The notes under the pieces are model-generated. The model was not told the DNA's origin. It searched no databases and was given only the letters and a program-made list of their open reading frames with translations. Both the position numbers and the translations under genes were made by a program. This document shows positions 15,392 through 24,328 of a stretch of DNA of 64,000 nt, piece by piece. The DNA is taken from NCBI RefSeq assembly GCF_900103185.1, contig NZ_FNJD01000013.1, positions 30,642 to 94,641 of the forward strand, in the 5' to 3' direction. The stretch is from Sulfitobacter litoralis. GTDB lineage: Bacteria; Pseudomonadota; Alphaproteobacteria; Rhodobacterales; Rhodobacteraceae. Every line of letters starts with the position of its first letter. Positions within the stretch are counted from its first letter, which is position 1.

Positions 15392-17119
15392 GTGCGTATT
15401 CCTGTCGCTGTCCGCCGCTATTTGCCAGTCCTCGACTGGGGGCGCGACTATGACAAGTCGGCTTTGTCCAATGATCTGATGGCGGCGGTGATCGTCACCA
15501 TCATGCTGATCCCGCAGTCTCTCGCGTATGCCTTGTTGGCCGGACTGCCGCCCGAGGCGGGGCTTTATGCGTCCATCGTGCCGATCCTGCTCTATGCGGT
15601 GTTTGGGACCAGCCGTGCGCTGGCGGTGGGGCCTGTGGCGGTGGTGTCGCTGATGACGGCGGCTGCCTTGGGCAATATCGCCGATCAGGGCACGATGGGC
15701 TATGCCCTCGCAGCGCTGACGCTGGCGTTGCTGTCGGGTGTGATGCTTCTGGTGATGGGGGTGTTCAAGCTGGGGTTTCTGGCGAACTTCCTGTCACACC
15801 CCGTCATCTCGGGGTTTATCACCGCCTCAGGCGTGATCATTGCGGCCAGCCAGATCAAGCACCTTCTGGGCATTGATGCCTCGGGCGGCAATCTTGCAGA
15901 GCTGCTGATGTCGATTTGGGGCAATCTGGGCAATGTGAACTGGACGACGGTCTCCATCGGCGTGTCAGCGACGCTGTTCCTGTTCTGGGTGCGCAAGGGG
16001 CTCAAGCCGTTTTTACGTGCCCGCGGCGTCGGCCCGCGGGCGGCGGATGTGGCGACCAAGGCAGGGCCGGTGGCGGCTGTTGTGGTCACGACGCTAGCGG
16101 TCTGGTTCTTTGATCTCGCGGGGCAGGGCGTCAAAATTGTGGGCGCTGTCCCGCAAAGCCTGCCGCCGCTGACGATGCCGGATCTGTCGTTCGACCTGAT
16201 GGGCAACCTGCTGCTGCCCGCGTTCCTGATCTCTGTCATCGGGTTTGTGGAATCGATATCGGTCGCTCAGACCCTTGCCGCAAAGAGGCGGCAGCGCATC
16301 AATCCGGACCAAGAGCTGATCGGGCTGGGGGCCGCGAATATCGGGGCGGCGTTTACCGGCGGCTATCCGGTCACGGGCGGTTTCGCGCGGTCGGTAGTCA
16401 ATTTTGACGCAGGGGCCCAGACACCGGCGACGGGGGCCTATACCGCCGTGGGGCTGGCCATTGCCGCATTGGCGCTGACGCCGCTGGTGTTCTTTCTACC
16501 GCAAGCGACACTGGCCGCGACGATCATTGTTGCTGTCCTGACGCTGGTTGATTTTACGATTTTGAAAAAGTCGTGGTCCTATTCCAAATCCGATTTCGCG
16601 GCCGTTCTGACCACCATGCTGATCACTTTGGGCAGCGGAGTCGAACTGGGGGTCACCTGCGGGGTGGTCCTTTCGATCTTCCTGCATCTTTATAAGACCA
16701 CCAAACCCCATATTGCCGAGGTGGGCCTGGTGCCTGGCACCGAACACTTTCGAAATATCAACCGCCACGACGTCGAAACCTGCCCGACCGTGCTGACCCT
16801 ACGCATCGACGAGAGCCTGTATTTCGCCAACGCGCGTTTCCTTGAGGACTGCATCTATGACCGTTTGGCCGGAGATACCTGCCTGCGCCACGTGGTACTG
16901 ATGTGCTCTGCCATCAACGAGATCGACTTTAGCGCGCTGGAATCGCTCGAGGCGATCAACACAAGGCTGCGGGATATGGGAATCAAGCTGCACCTGTCCG
17001 AGGTCAAAGGCCCCGTTATGGATCGCCTGAAAAAGCAGCACTTCATCTCCGATTTGACAGGCAGCGTGTTCCTGTCCCAGCATGAGGCCTATGTCGCCTT
17101 GGGAAAAGTTGCCGCATAG
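15392..17119 (+). CDS. SulP family sulfate/anion permease with STAS domain
   Basis: This 575-residue inner-membrane transporter has 10-12 hydrophobic helices over residues 25-420 and a C-terminal STAS domain (about 450-560, with VLTLRIDESLYFANA). The SulP signature is visible as LIPQSLAYALLAGLPPEAGLY near residue 40. The start is GTG at 15392, giving MRIPVAVRRYLPVLDWGRDY, the usual beginning; no ATG fits. It is 4 bases after the dioxygenase stop, so the pair is co-transcribed. Export or uptake of sulfate, sulfite or bicarbonate cannot be told apart from sequence; moving the product of sulfur oxidation is a reasonable inference. Confidence 0.88.
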   Translation: MRIPVAVRRYLPVLDWGRDYDKSALSNDLMAAVIVTIMLIPQSLAYALLAGLPPEAGLYASIVPILLYAVFGTSRALAVGPVAVVSLMTAAALGNIADQGTMGYALAALTLALLSGVMLLVMGVFKLGFLANFLSHPVISGFITASGVIIAASQIKHLLGIDASGGNLAELLMSIWGNLGNVNWTTVSIGVSATLFLFWVRKGLKPFLRARGVGPRAADVATKAGPVAAVVVTTLAVWFFDLAGQGVKIVGAVPQSLPPLTMPDLSFDLMGNLLLPAFLISVIGFVESISVAQTLAAKRRQRINPDQELIGLGAANIGAAFTGGYPVTGGFARSVVNFDAGAQTPATGAYTAVGLAIAALALTPLVFFLPQATLAATIIVAVLTLVDFTILKKSWSYSKSDFAAVLTTMLITLGSGVELGVTCGVVLSIFLHLYKTTKPHIAEVGLVPGTEHFRNINRHDVETCPTVLTLRIDESLYFANARFLEDCIYDRLAGDTCLRHVVLMCSAINEIDFSALESLEAINTRLRDMGIKLHLSEVKGPVMDRLKKQHFISDLTGSVFLSQHEAYVALGKVAA

Positions 17120-17170
17120 TCACCCATAGTTTGCAAGTTTCTGATTGATCGTTACAACTGCTGTCAGGGG

Positions 17171-17191
17171 CTGCGGAACGGCGTTCCGCAG
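17171..17191. repeat. Perfect 9-base inverted repeat upstream of acyl-CoA ligase
   Basis: CTGCGGAAC (17171-17179) and GTTCCGCAG (17183-17191) are separated by GGC. No T run follows, so it is more likely an operator or an mRNA hairpin 30 bases before the ligase start than a terminator. Confidence 0.5.
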
Positions 17192-17221
17192 CGGGGAGAG
17201 AACTATTTCAGGACAGTTGAT

Positions 17222-18790
17222 ATGATACCGATCAATCCGCCGGCACCGGCAAACACACCCACGCAAACCATCGTCGAGGTCGTGCGAGGCAACGCCAAAG
17301 CGCATCCGGACAAACCCGCGCTGGTCTGTGACGGAAAAACCGTCAGCTGGGGAGCGTTCGACCAGCGCATCAACAAGATCGCCAATCTGCTGCTGTCGCT
17401 GGGGGTGGGCAAGGGCGATAACATCGCAATCATCTCTCCCAATTCCATTCCTTATGCAGAGCTGTTCATGGGCATCTTGCGGGCGGGGGCCTGTGTGACA
17501 CCGCTGTCTACGATGGCGTCGCCCGATGCGCTGCAAAAGATGCTGACCGATTGCGGGGCGCGTGCGATCTTTGTCGCGGCGCAATACCTTGAATTGGTCG
17601 ACGGGTTTATTGCTGATCTGGATCTGGCACGGTTTGCCATTGATTTTGACCACCCCGCGTTCGACCCCTATGAAGCGGCGGTCGCCGCGGCGTCTGACAC
17701 CGACCCCGAAATCAAGACCGAGATGTCGGATGCGTTCAACCTGATCTACTCCTCGGGCACAACGGGGACGCCCAAGGGCATCTTGCACAATCACTGGATG
17801 CGGTCGGCGCAGATGGATCGTGTGTCGCCCAACGGATACGACGATAATGCGCGTACTCTGCTGTCGACACCGCTTTATTCCAACACGACGATCGTGTCGT
17901 TCCTGCCCACGCTTTACGGCGGCTCCACAGTGTATCTGATGCCGAAATTCGACGCGCGTGGGTATCTCGAGATTGTGCAGCGTGAAAAGATAACCCACAC
18001 GATGCTGGTGCCTGTGCAGTACAAACGGATCATGGATGTGCCCGATTTTGACCAGTTTGACCTGTCGTCGATGCAGGTCAAATTCTCGACCTCCGCGCCG
18101 CTGCGGGCCGAGGTCAAAGCGGACGTGCTGGCGCGGTTCCCCGGTAAGTTGCTTGAATACTATGGCCTGACCGAAGGGGGCGGGGTCACAGTGCTGAATT
18201 CTGCCGAACATCCCGACAAATTGCATACGGTGGGCCAGACTGCGCCGGGCAATGAAATTCGGCTGATTGACGAGACCGGCAAAGAGGTCCCCAAGGGCGA
18301 GGTGGGAGAGATTTGCGGCCGTGGTCCAACGATGATGGCGGGCTATTTCGGGCGCGATGATCTGACGGCGGATTACATCTGGCGTGACGAAGCGGGCAAC
18401 GTCTTCTTCCGCTCGGGTGATATGGGGCGCTTTGACGACGACGGCTTTCTGATCCTGTCGGACCGCAAGAAAGATATGATCATCTCGGGCGGGTTGAACA
18501 TCTATGCTGACGATCTCGAGCTGGTGCTGCTGGCGGACCCAGATGTGATTGATGCCGCCGTGATCGGTGTGCCGTCTGAGGCATGGGGTGAAACGCCTTA
18601 TGGTTTGGTTGTGCTGCGCGAAGGGGCGACGCGTTCGGGCGATGACGTTTGCGCGGATGCCAATGCCAAACTAGGCAAAAGCCAGCGTCTGTCGGCGGTG
18701 GAACTGCGCGGCGAACTGCCGCGCAGCTCTATCGGGAAAATTCTCAAGAAAGAATTGCGTGCGCCTTTCTGGGCGGCGGTCTCTGCGTGA
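17222..18790 (+). CDS. AMP-dependent acyl-CoA synthetase/ligase
   Basis: This 522-residue adenylate-forming enzyme activates a carboxylic acid with ATP and CoA. The P-loop YSSGTTGTPKG is near residue 177, A5-type YGLTEGGG near 311, A7-type SGDMGRFD, A8 DRKKDMI, and the A10 lysine is in SIGKILKK near the C-terminus. The gene is followed 14 bases later by a TPP enzyme on the same strand. The substrate is not evident. Because this pair directly follows the sox and SulP genes, an organosulfur or C2 acid is possible, but that is inference. It is a different subfamily from the ligase at 29715. Confidence 0.88.
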   Translation: MIPINPPAPANTPTQTIVEVVRGNAKAHPDKPALVCDGKTVSWGAFDQRINKIANLLLSLGVGKGDNIAIISPNSIPYAELFMGILRAGACVTPLSTMASPDALQKMLTDCGARAIFVAAQYLELVDGFIADLDLARFAIDFDHPAFDPYEAAVAAASDTDPEIKTEMSDAFNLIYSSGTTGTPKGILHNHWMRSAQMDRVSPNGYDDNARTLLSTPLYSNTTIVSFLPTLYGGSTVYLMPKFDARGYLEIVQREKITHTMLVPVQYKRIMDVPDFDQFDLSSMQVKFSTSAPLRAEVKADVLARFPGKLLEYYGLTEGGGVTVLNSAEHPDKLHTVGQTAPGNEIRLIDETGKEVPKGEVGEICGRGPTMMAGYFGRDDLTADYIWRDEAGNVFFRSGDMGRFDDDGFLILSDRKKDMIISGGLNIYADDLELVLLADPDVIDAAVIGVPSEAWGETPYGLVVLREGATRSGDDVCADANAKLGKSQRLSAVELRGELPRSSIGKILKKELRAPFWAAVSA

Positions 18791-18804
18791 ACAAGGAAAA
18801 ACTC

Positions 18805-20376
18805 ATGAACGATCAAACGGATACGGACAAGATGAACGGCGCGGATAGCCTTGTGCAGACGCTGCTCGATAGCGGGCTCGACACCTGTTTCACCAACCCC
18901 GGTACGTCGGAAATGCACTTTGTTGCTGCGCTGGATCACGTGCCCGGCATGCGGTCGATCCTTGTCCTGCAAGAGGGCGTGGCGACGGGGGCGGCGGATG
19001 GCTATTACCGTATGGCCGGCAAGCCCGCCTGCACCCTGCTGCACCTTGGGCCGGGTCTGGCCAACGGGTTGTCGAACCTACACAACGCAAAAAAGGCCGG
19101 GTCCGGCGTGGTGAACATCGTCGGCGAACATGCGGTCACGCATATCGAGCTGGACGCGCCGCTGACCTCTGACATCGAAGGGATCGCGCGGCCCGTGTCG
19201 CATTGGGTGCATACATCGCTGTCGGCGGCGGATGTGGGCGCGGATGCAGCCCGTGCCGTGCAGGCGGCGAATGTGGCACCGGGGCAGGTGGCGACGCTGA
19301 TGCTGCCCAGTGATACCGCCTGGAACGAGGGCGGAACCGTCGCGCCCGCGCTTGAACCCGCAGTGCGCCCCGCCTTTGACGCGGCCGCGCTGGCGGAAGC
19401 CGTCGCCGCGCTGTCCGGTCCCGACAGCTTGCTGTTGTTGGGCGGTGCCGCGCTCAGCGCCGAGATGCTGGAGGTCGCAGGGCGGATCGCGGCAAAGACA
19501 GGCTGCAAATTGCTAAGCGAATGGGCCAATGCGCGGCAGGAACGCGGGGCGGGTCGTGTGGTGGTCAACCGCGTGCCTTATCCGATTGATCAAGCGCTAG
19601 AGACATTGGCCCCGTTCAAACGCATCGTTCTGGTGGGCGCGCGCGCGCCGGTCGGTTTCTTTGCCTACCCAAACAAGCCCGCCATCCTGACCGCCGAAGG
19701 CACGCAGATTACCAATCTGTGCACCACTGGTCAGGATATCGAAGCGGCACTGGCAGCGCTTTGCAGCGGGGCTGACGCGACGGGCACCGCGCCTGCGCAT
19801 GTGGCAGAGGCATCGACGCCGGACAAACCCAGCGGCCCGCTGGAACCCGGCGGCATCGCGCAAGCCTTGGCGCGCAGTATCCCCGAGGATGCGATTATCG
19901 TCGACGAGGCGATTACCACAGGCCGCGCATTCTTCCCCGCAACGGCAGGCGCCCCGAAACACACCTGGGTGAACAACTGCGGCGGGTCCATCGGCTATGG
20001 CATGCCCGTGGCGATTGGGGCAGCGGTGGCATGCCCTGACCGCAAGGTGATGGCGTTGGTTGGCGATGGCAGCGCGATGTACACGGTGCAGGCGCTTTGG
20101 ACGATGGCGCGCGAGGGGCTGGACATCACCATCGTGATCTTCGCCAACCGCGTCTATAAGATCCTGCGCGGCGAGCTGACCAACGTTGGTGTCAGCAATG
20201 CGGGGCCCAAGGCGATGGATATGCTGTCGCTTGACCAACCAACGCTCGAATTCGCGCAGATGGCAAAGTCGATGGGCGTGGAGGCAACGCAGGTCAGCGA
20301 TTGCGAAGCGCTGGAGCTGGCGATCGAGACAGGGCTGGCACATAAAGGCCCGTATCTGATCGAAGCGGTGATGTAG
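18805..20376 (+). CDS. Thiamine-diphosphate enzyme, acetolactate synthase/benzoylformate decarboxylase-like
   Basis: This 523-residue TPP-dependent enzyme has the three-domain IlvB-like plan. The N-terminal pyrimidine-binding domain holds FTNPGTSEMHF and the catalytic Glu in VLQEGVATGAADGY. The C-terminal domain holds NCGGSIGYGMP and the TPP/Mg motif GDGSAMYTVQ...FANRVY. It is cytoplasmic. FAD-binding features of true acetolactate synthases are weak, and no small subunit is nearby, so a 2-keto-acid decarboxylase or lyase is as likely. The ATG at 18805 follows AAGGAAAA; the frame is open earlier inside the ligase gene. A strong terminator follows. Confidence 0.82.
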   Translation: MNDQTDTDKMNGADSLVQTLLDSGLDTCFTNPGTSEMHFVAALDHVPGMRSILVLQEGVATGAADGYYRMAGKPACTLLHLGPGLANGLSNLHNAKKAGSGVVNIVGEHAVTHIELDAPLTSDIEGIARPVSHWVHTSLSAADVGADAARAVQAANVAPGQVATLMLPSDTAWNEGGTVAPALEPAVRPAFDAAALAEAVAALSGPDSLLLLGGAALSAEMLEVAGRIAAKTGCKLLSEWANARQERGAGRVVVNRVPYPIDQALETLAPFKRIVLVGARAPVGFFAYPNKPAILTAEGTQITNLCTTGQDIEAALAALCSGADATGTAPAHVAEASTPDKPSGPLEPGGIAQALARSIPEDAIIVDEAITTGRAFFPATAGAPKHTWVNNCGGSIGYGMPVAIGAAVACPDRKVMALVGDGSAMYTVQALWTMAREGLDITIVIFANRVYKILRGELTNVGVSNAGPKAMDMLSLDQPTLEFAQMAKSMGVEATQVSDCEALELAIETGLAHKGPYLIEAVM

Positions 20377-20399
20377 CGCCCGCGAAGACTATCCGATAC

Positions 20400-20438
20400 A
20401 AAAAGGCCCCCGATCAGCGCTGATCGGGGGCCTTTTTT
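20400..20438. terminator. Strong bidirectional terminator
   Basis: A perfect palindrome centred on GCGC, with arms GGCCCCCGATCAGC and its complement, is bordered by AAAAA on the left and TTTTTT on the right. It serves both the TPP-enzyme gene and the convergent mechanosensitive channel gene. Confidence 0.93.
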
Positions 20439-20458
20439 ATCTCAGTCATCCGCGTCTG

Positions 20459-22903
20459 TTAGCGGTCTGCGCCACCGTCGCCGTCGGCATCGTCGCTGTC
20501 GGGCACATCATCCGCCTTGATCGGCTTGGACACCGTCTTGGCCTTTTTGGGGCCCTTATCGGCATCTTGGGCTGCGGGGCCTTCGATCTTGAACGGCTGA
20601 GTGGTGCCGTCCTTGTTCTCGCCCAGCCAAATAGTTTGCTGTGGGAAGGGGATTTCGATCCCACGCTCGTCAAAGACCGTCTTGAGATAACCGTTGTACA
20701 TGCGCCCGATGCCCCATTGCTTGCCCGGATCGGTCTTGATCCGCACGCGCAGCACCACGGCGCTGTCGCCAAGCGACTGCACGCCGAACCATTCCAGCTC
20801 TCCCATGATGCTATTTGCGATCTCGGGCTCGTTCTCCATCATCCGGTCATAGGCATCAAACATGGCCTGTTTGGCCTCTTCGACATTCTCGCGGTAAGCG
20901 ATGCCCATGTCACACACCGTATATGCAAAGCCGCGCATATAGTTGCTGACCACATCCACGGTCGAGAAGGGGATCATGTGGAACACCCCTTGCACATCGC
21001 GCAGGGAAACGGACCGCACTGACAGCTTTTCGACCGTGCCTGTGGTGCCGCCCACGGTGATCACATCGCCGACGTTGATGACGTTCTCGAACTGGATGAA
21101 CACACCGGTGATGATGTCTTGCACCATCTTTTGAGCGCCAAAACCAATGGCCAGACCTAACACCCCAGCAGACGCCAGCAGTGGCCCGATATCCAGCCCG
21201 ATTTCGCTAAGCACGAACATCAGCGTCAGGATGATCAGCGCAATGGTCGCCGCATTGCGCAGCAACGTCAGCAAGGTGGTTTCCCGCGAGGTCGGCACAG
21301 CGCCGTATTCAGGGTTCAGCTTGTAGTCAACAAAGGATGTCAGCGCGAGCCAGATGCCGAAGGCCACGGTCAGGATCAACCCAACAGAGATCAGCGCCTT
21401 GGTGACCGCCAGACCGACCTGACCCTCAAGCCAGCTGCGCATGTCGATCATGCCAATCACGTCCAGTGTAAAGAACAGCACGCAGATCAGCAGGAAAAGA
21501 CGCAATGTGCTAAAGGCACGCGGGACAAACGTGTTGATACGGCGTTCAAGCAGCGGCAGTTTGGCGTTCACGTCATCGGGCAAAGAGATACCACGGTGCA
21601 CGGCCTGCGCCAACCAGCCCGACAGCAGGGCTGCAATGATAATCGCGGCCAAAATCTTGCCCGACCCAACAATCGCCTCGAGCGTCACATCAGCAGGCTG
21701 GGTCATCAGGACGATGAACATTACCGCAATATATGTCAGTGCAACCCAATGCCAGATGCCGGCAAGCCCATGCAGAATACGAGCGATGAACCCGCGCCGT
21801 GCCTTGGCGATGGTGGCCGGGTCGACACCCTCTGCCGCCGTCGCCTCAACGGGATCTGCTTCGCTTTGAAGCCAGCGGGTAACGGCCTTGCGGCGGCGCA
21901 GCACGATATAGACGAGGTACAGCAGTACCATCACCGACAGCAGTGCCGAAACGCCTGCACCCGCAGCCACGTTGACGCTTTGATTGACGATCGGCACGAC
22001 AAGCAGCTGGCCATACCCCAGCAGGCTGACCACGACGCTTAGGTACCGGGTCAGCGATTTGGCGGCCGCATCTCCTACGGGCACGAGCCGCAGCCCCGAG
22101 GCGACGGGCGACAGGAAGGACCGGATGATGACTTTGGTCATCTCGACCAGCAGAAAGGCATTCAGATACATCGACTGACGGATGCCGATCTGGCCGGCTT
22201 CGCCCACGGCGAGGATGGTAATCAGATAGCCCGCAGCCCAGGCCACAATGACGATAAACGCGTCCAGCAGGTTCGACCCCAGAAACAGACCGATAGAGCG
22301 GAAGATGCCGACGTTTTCAGCCGTTCGGCCCATACGGGCATACAGCCCGCGTGCCAGATAGCGCAGCACCAGAAACAAGACAACGGTGATCGCAATCACC
22401 ACCAACAGGCCGGGCAGGGCGTCTAGTAAGACCGATAGCTCTGATCCGCTAAGGCCGGAGAACACGCCGCCGCCGCCTTCGATCGCGGTCCAGAACGACG
22501 TAAGCGTGTTCACCGTGTCTTGCCCGATCTGCTGGGTAATCAGCGCGATCTGCCGCCCGACTGACACACCTTCGGCATCGGCCGCAGCGGTGATGGTTTC
22601 AATCGCGGGGTTCTCGTCGCCCGCAGGGTTGCCCGAGGCGTCCAGCGATTTTTCAAGGTCCGCGATCAGCGCCGCACGCGCGTCGTCATCTTTCAGAACC
22701 TCAAGCAGGCTATCCAGCGGTGCCTTCGCTACGGCATCAGGCGCCGCTTCGGTCGTTTCTTTGTCAGAGGACCCGCCCCCCATAAACAGGGACTGCGCCT
22801 GTACCGCGAGGGGGGAGAGCGTCAGAAACACCGCCATCAAAAGGCTCGCGATGAATTGTAGCCACCCTCGGGTTGGTATCGCGCTTTTTCCGGTTCCTGA
22901 CAT
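20459..22903 (-). CDS. Large MscS-family mechanosensitive channel
   Basis: This 814-residue membrane channel has an N-terminal signal or first helix (residues 10-35), a periplasmic region to about residue 150, and around ten hydrophobic segments. The MscS core sits near residues 530-760, where the pore-lining helix reads GLAIGFGAQKMVQD and the beta domain contains VGDVITVGGTTGTVE. The C-terminus is an acidic tail rich in Asp. It opens on osmotic downshock to release solutes. I prefer the ATG at 22903, which has GAGG upstream, over the one at 22921. It is the first of several osmotic-stress genes on this side of the terminator. Confidence 0.9.
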   Translation of the reverse strand: MSGTGKSAIPTRGWLQFIASLLMAVFLTLSPLAVQAQSLFMGGGSSDKETTEAAPDAVAKAPLDSLLEVLKDDDARAALIADLEKSLDASGNPAGDENPAIETITAAADAEGVSVGRQIALITQQIGQDTVNTLTSFWTAIEGGGGVFSGLSGSELSVLLDALPGLLVVIAITVVLFLVLRYLARGLYARMGRTAENVGIFRSIGLFLGSNLLDAFIVIVAWAAGYLITILAVGEAGQIGIRQSMYLNAFLLVEMTKVIIRSFLSPVASGLRLVPVGDAAAKSLTRYLSVVVSLLGYGQLLVVPIVNQSVNVAAGAGVSALLSVMVLLYLVYIVLRRRKAVTRWLQSEADPVEATAAEGVDPATIAKARRGFIARILHGLAGIWHWVALTYIAVMFIVLMTQPADVTLEAIVGSGKILAAIIIAALLSGWLAQAVHRGISLPDDVNAKLPLLERRINTFVPRAFSTLRLFLLICVLFFTLDVIGMIDMRSWLEGQVGLAVTKALISVGLILTVAFGIWLALTSFVDYKLNPEYGAVPTSRETTLLTLLRNAATIALIILTLMFVLSEIGLDIGPLLASAGVLGLAIGFGAQKMVQDIITGVFIQFENVINVGDVITVGGTTGTVEKLSVRSVSLRDVQGVFHMIPFSTVDVVSNYMRGFAYTVCDMGIAYRENVEEAKQAMFDAYDRMMENEPEIANSIMGELEWFGVQSLGDSAVVLRVRIKTDPGKQWGIGRMYNGYLKTVFDERGIEIPFPQQTIWLGENKDGTTQPFKIEGPAAQDADKGPKKAKTVSKPIKADDVPDSDDADGDGGADR

Positions 22904-23041
22904 GGGGGCCTCTTTCGACATTTCTAAATTACGCTACGAGATAGGGGAATGATCCCTATTTCCACTGTTTTGTGCTTATGGGTGGTCTTGAACGCAAAGA
23001 AAACCCGATGCGCGGGATAAGGTCGCACATCGGGTGTTACG

Positions 23042-24328
23042 TCAATGGGTGGGGCTGGGCCGTGGCATTAGGCCGTTGAACTGCTGGCAACCATCTCGGG
23101 GCGTGGGGCTGTGGCGGCTGCTGGCTGCTGCTGGCTGCTTTGGCTGCGGTTGTTTACGTGCAGCTTCGGCCAGCAAGGCAGCGACATAGCAGACCGCGAC
23201 CGCGACCGGCGGCAGGATCCACGGCAAGGCCGTCACGGTGGCTTCAATGTCCATCATGATTTGACCGGCCAGTGCCAGAATGGTGCCAAGACCGAACACC
23301 AGCAGCCCGTGACTGCCCATCAGCCGGAACGGGGCGGCCAGACGGTGCGCGCATATGCGTGTCACGATGGGAAGGCAGGACAGCACATAGACCAGCGCAA
23401 GGACATGGACCAAACGCGGCAGCGCCAGCATGGACTTATTATGAGTCACGATATTAGCGGGCAGGCCAATCCCGCCAAGTTGCGCCATCTTGTGGTTCAT
23501 AAAACTGCCCAGACCGGGCACGTAGCGCCACGCCGCGATGAACAGCAACACACTGACCGCCAGTTTGAACAACAGCGCAGAGTTGCGGACCAGCCGTTCG
23601 CCCTTGCGGTGGCGGACACCGATTGCCAGACCGATCACAAAGATAAGCTGCCACGTGAGCGGGTTAAAAAACCAGCCGCCGCCACCGGGGTGGTTCGGGA
23701 TGGTAAGCCGCGTGGCACCCGCATAAAGCCAAAACGCCCCCGCGACAGCCAGCGTCGTACGCGGCGCATATAGCACGGCGGCAATCAGAACAGGGCCTGC
23801 CAGCAACAAGACAGTATAAGACGGCAAAATGTTCACATAGCCGATTTGGTAGCCCAACGTAACAAGCCCCGCCATCGCGGCACCGGTCTGCTCATAGAGC
23901 AAGGCGAGGTTGTGCATCACCCGAAATTCGGATCGAACAAACGTATCCGCCGCCCAAGCATACAGCCCGATGGCGGCGACCGTCAGCACGATGTGCACGA
24001 TATAAAGCTGCCACGCACGCCGCCACAACGGGGCTATCGCATCCCATAGGCGCAGATCGCCCGACATCCACCGACCGATGGCGGGGGAATAGGCGATGCC
24101 GGCGGCGATGCCGGACATGATAAAGAACGCCTCTGCCGCGTCGGAGAACCCGATATTGCGAATGGTCAAATGCTCCCACGGGTTGCCGGGCATGTGGTCG
24201 ATGATGATCATGATCAGCGCCAGCCCGCGAAAGGCATCAATACGCGGATCGCGGGCGCGACGTGGAAGATCAACGCCACGCCGGATGGGAATAAGCTGGG
24301 CGTCAGGCCGGTTGGACGATTGGGTCAT
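23042..24328 (-). CDS. opgC: OpgC, periplasmic-glucan succinyl transferase
   Basis: This 428-residue integral membrane protein of the OpgC/acyltransferase 3 group adds succinyl groups to osmoregulated periplasmic glucans. About ten hydrophobic helices are visible. The family opening RDPRIDAFRGLALIMIIIDH and motif AAEAFFIMSG lie in residues 25-75. The hydrophilic, Pro- and Gln-rich tail after residue 395 is not part of the family core. Its start overlaps the opgH 3' end by 26 bases, which supports one operon and coupled translation. In Rhodobacter sphaeroides opgC likewise closes the opgGIH operon. Confidence 0.9.
   Translation of the reverse strand: MTQSSNRPDAQLIPIRRGVDLPRRARDPRIDAFRGLALIMIIIDHMPGNPWEHLTIRNIGFSDAAEAFFIMSGIAAGIAYSPAIGRWMSGDLRLWDAIAPLWRRAWQLYIVHIVLTVAAIGLYAWAADTFVRSEFRVMHNLALLYEQTGAAMAGLVTLGYQIGYVNILPSYTVLLLAGPVLIAAVLYAPRTTLAVAGAFWLYAGATRLTIPNHPGGGGWFFNPLTWQLIFVIGLAIGVRHRKGERLVRNSALLFKLAVSVLLFIAAWRYVPGLGSFMNHKMAQLGGIGLPANIVTHNKSMLALPRLVHVLALVYVLSCLPIVTRICAHRLAAPFRLMGSHGLLVFGLGTILALAGQIMMDIEATVTALPWILPPVAVAVCYVAALLAEAARKQPQPKQPAAASSRHSPTPRDGCQQFNGLMPRPSPTH

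Noticed and set aside
17171..17191. Terminator after the SulP gene
   Set aside because: The stem is perfect, but no T run follows and a ribosome-site-like GGGGAGAG comes next, so I list it only as an inverted repeat.
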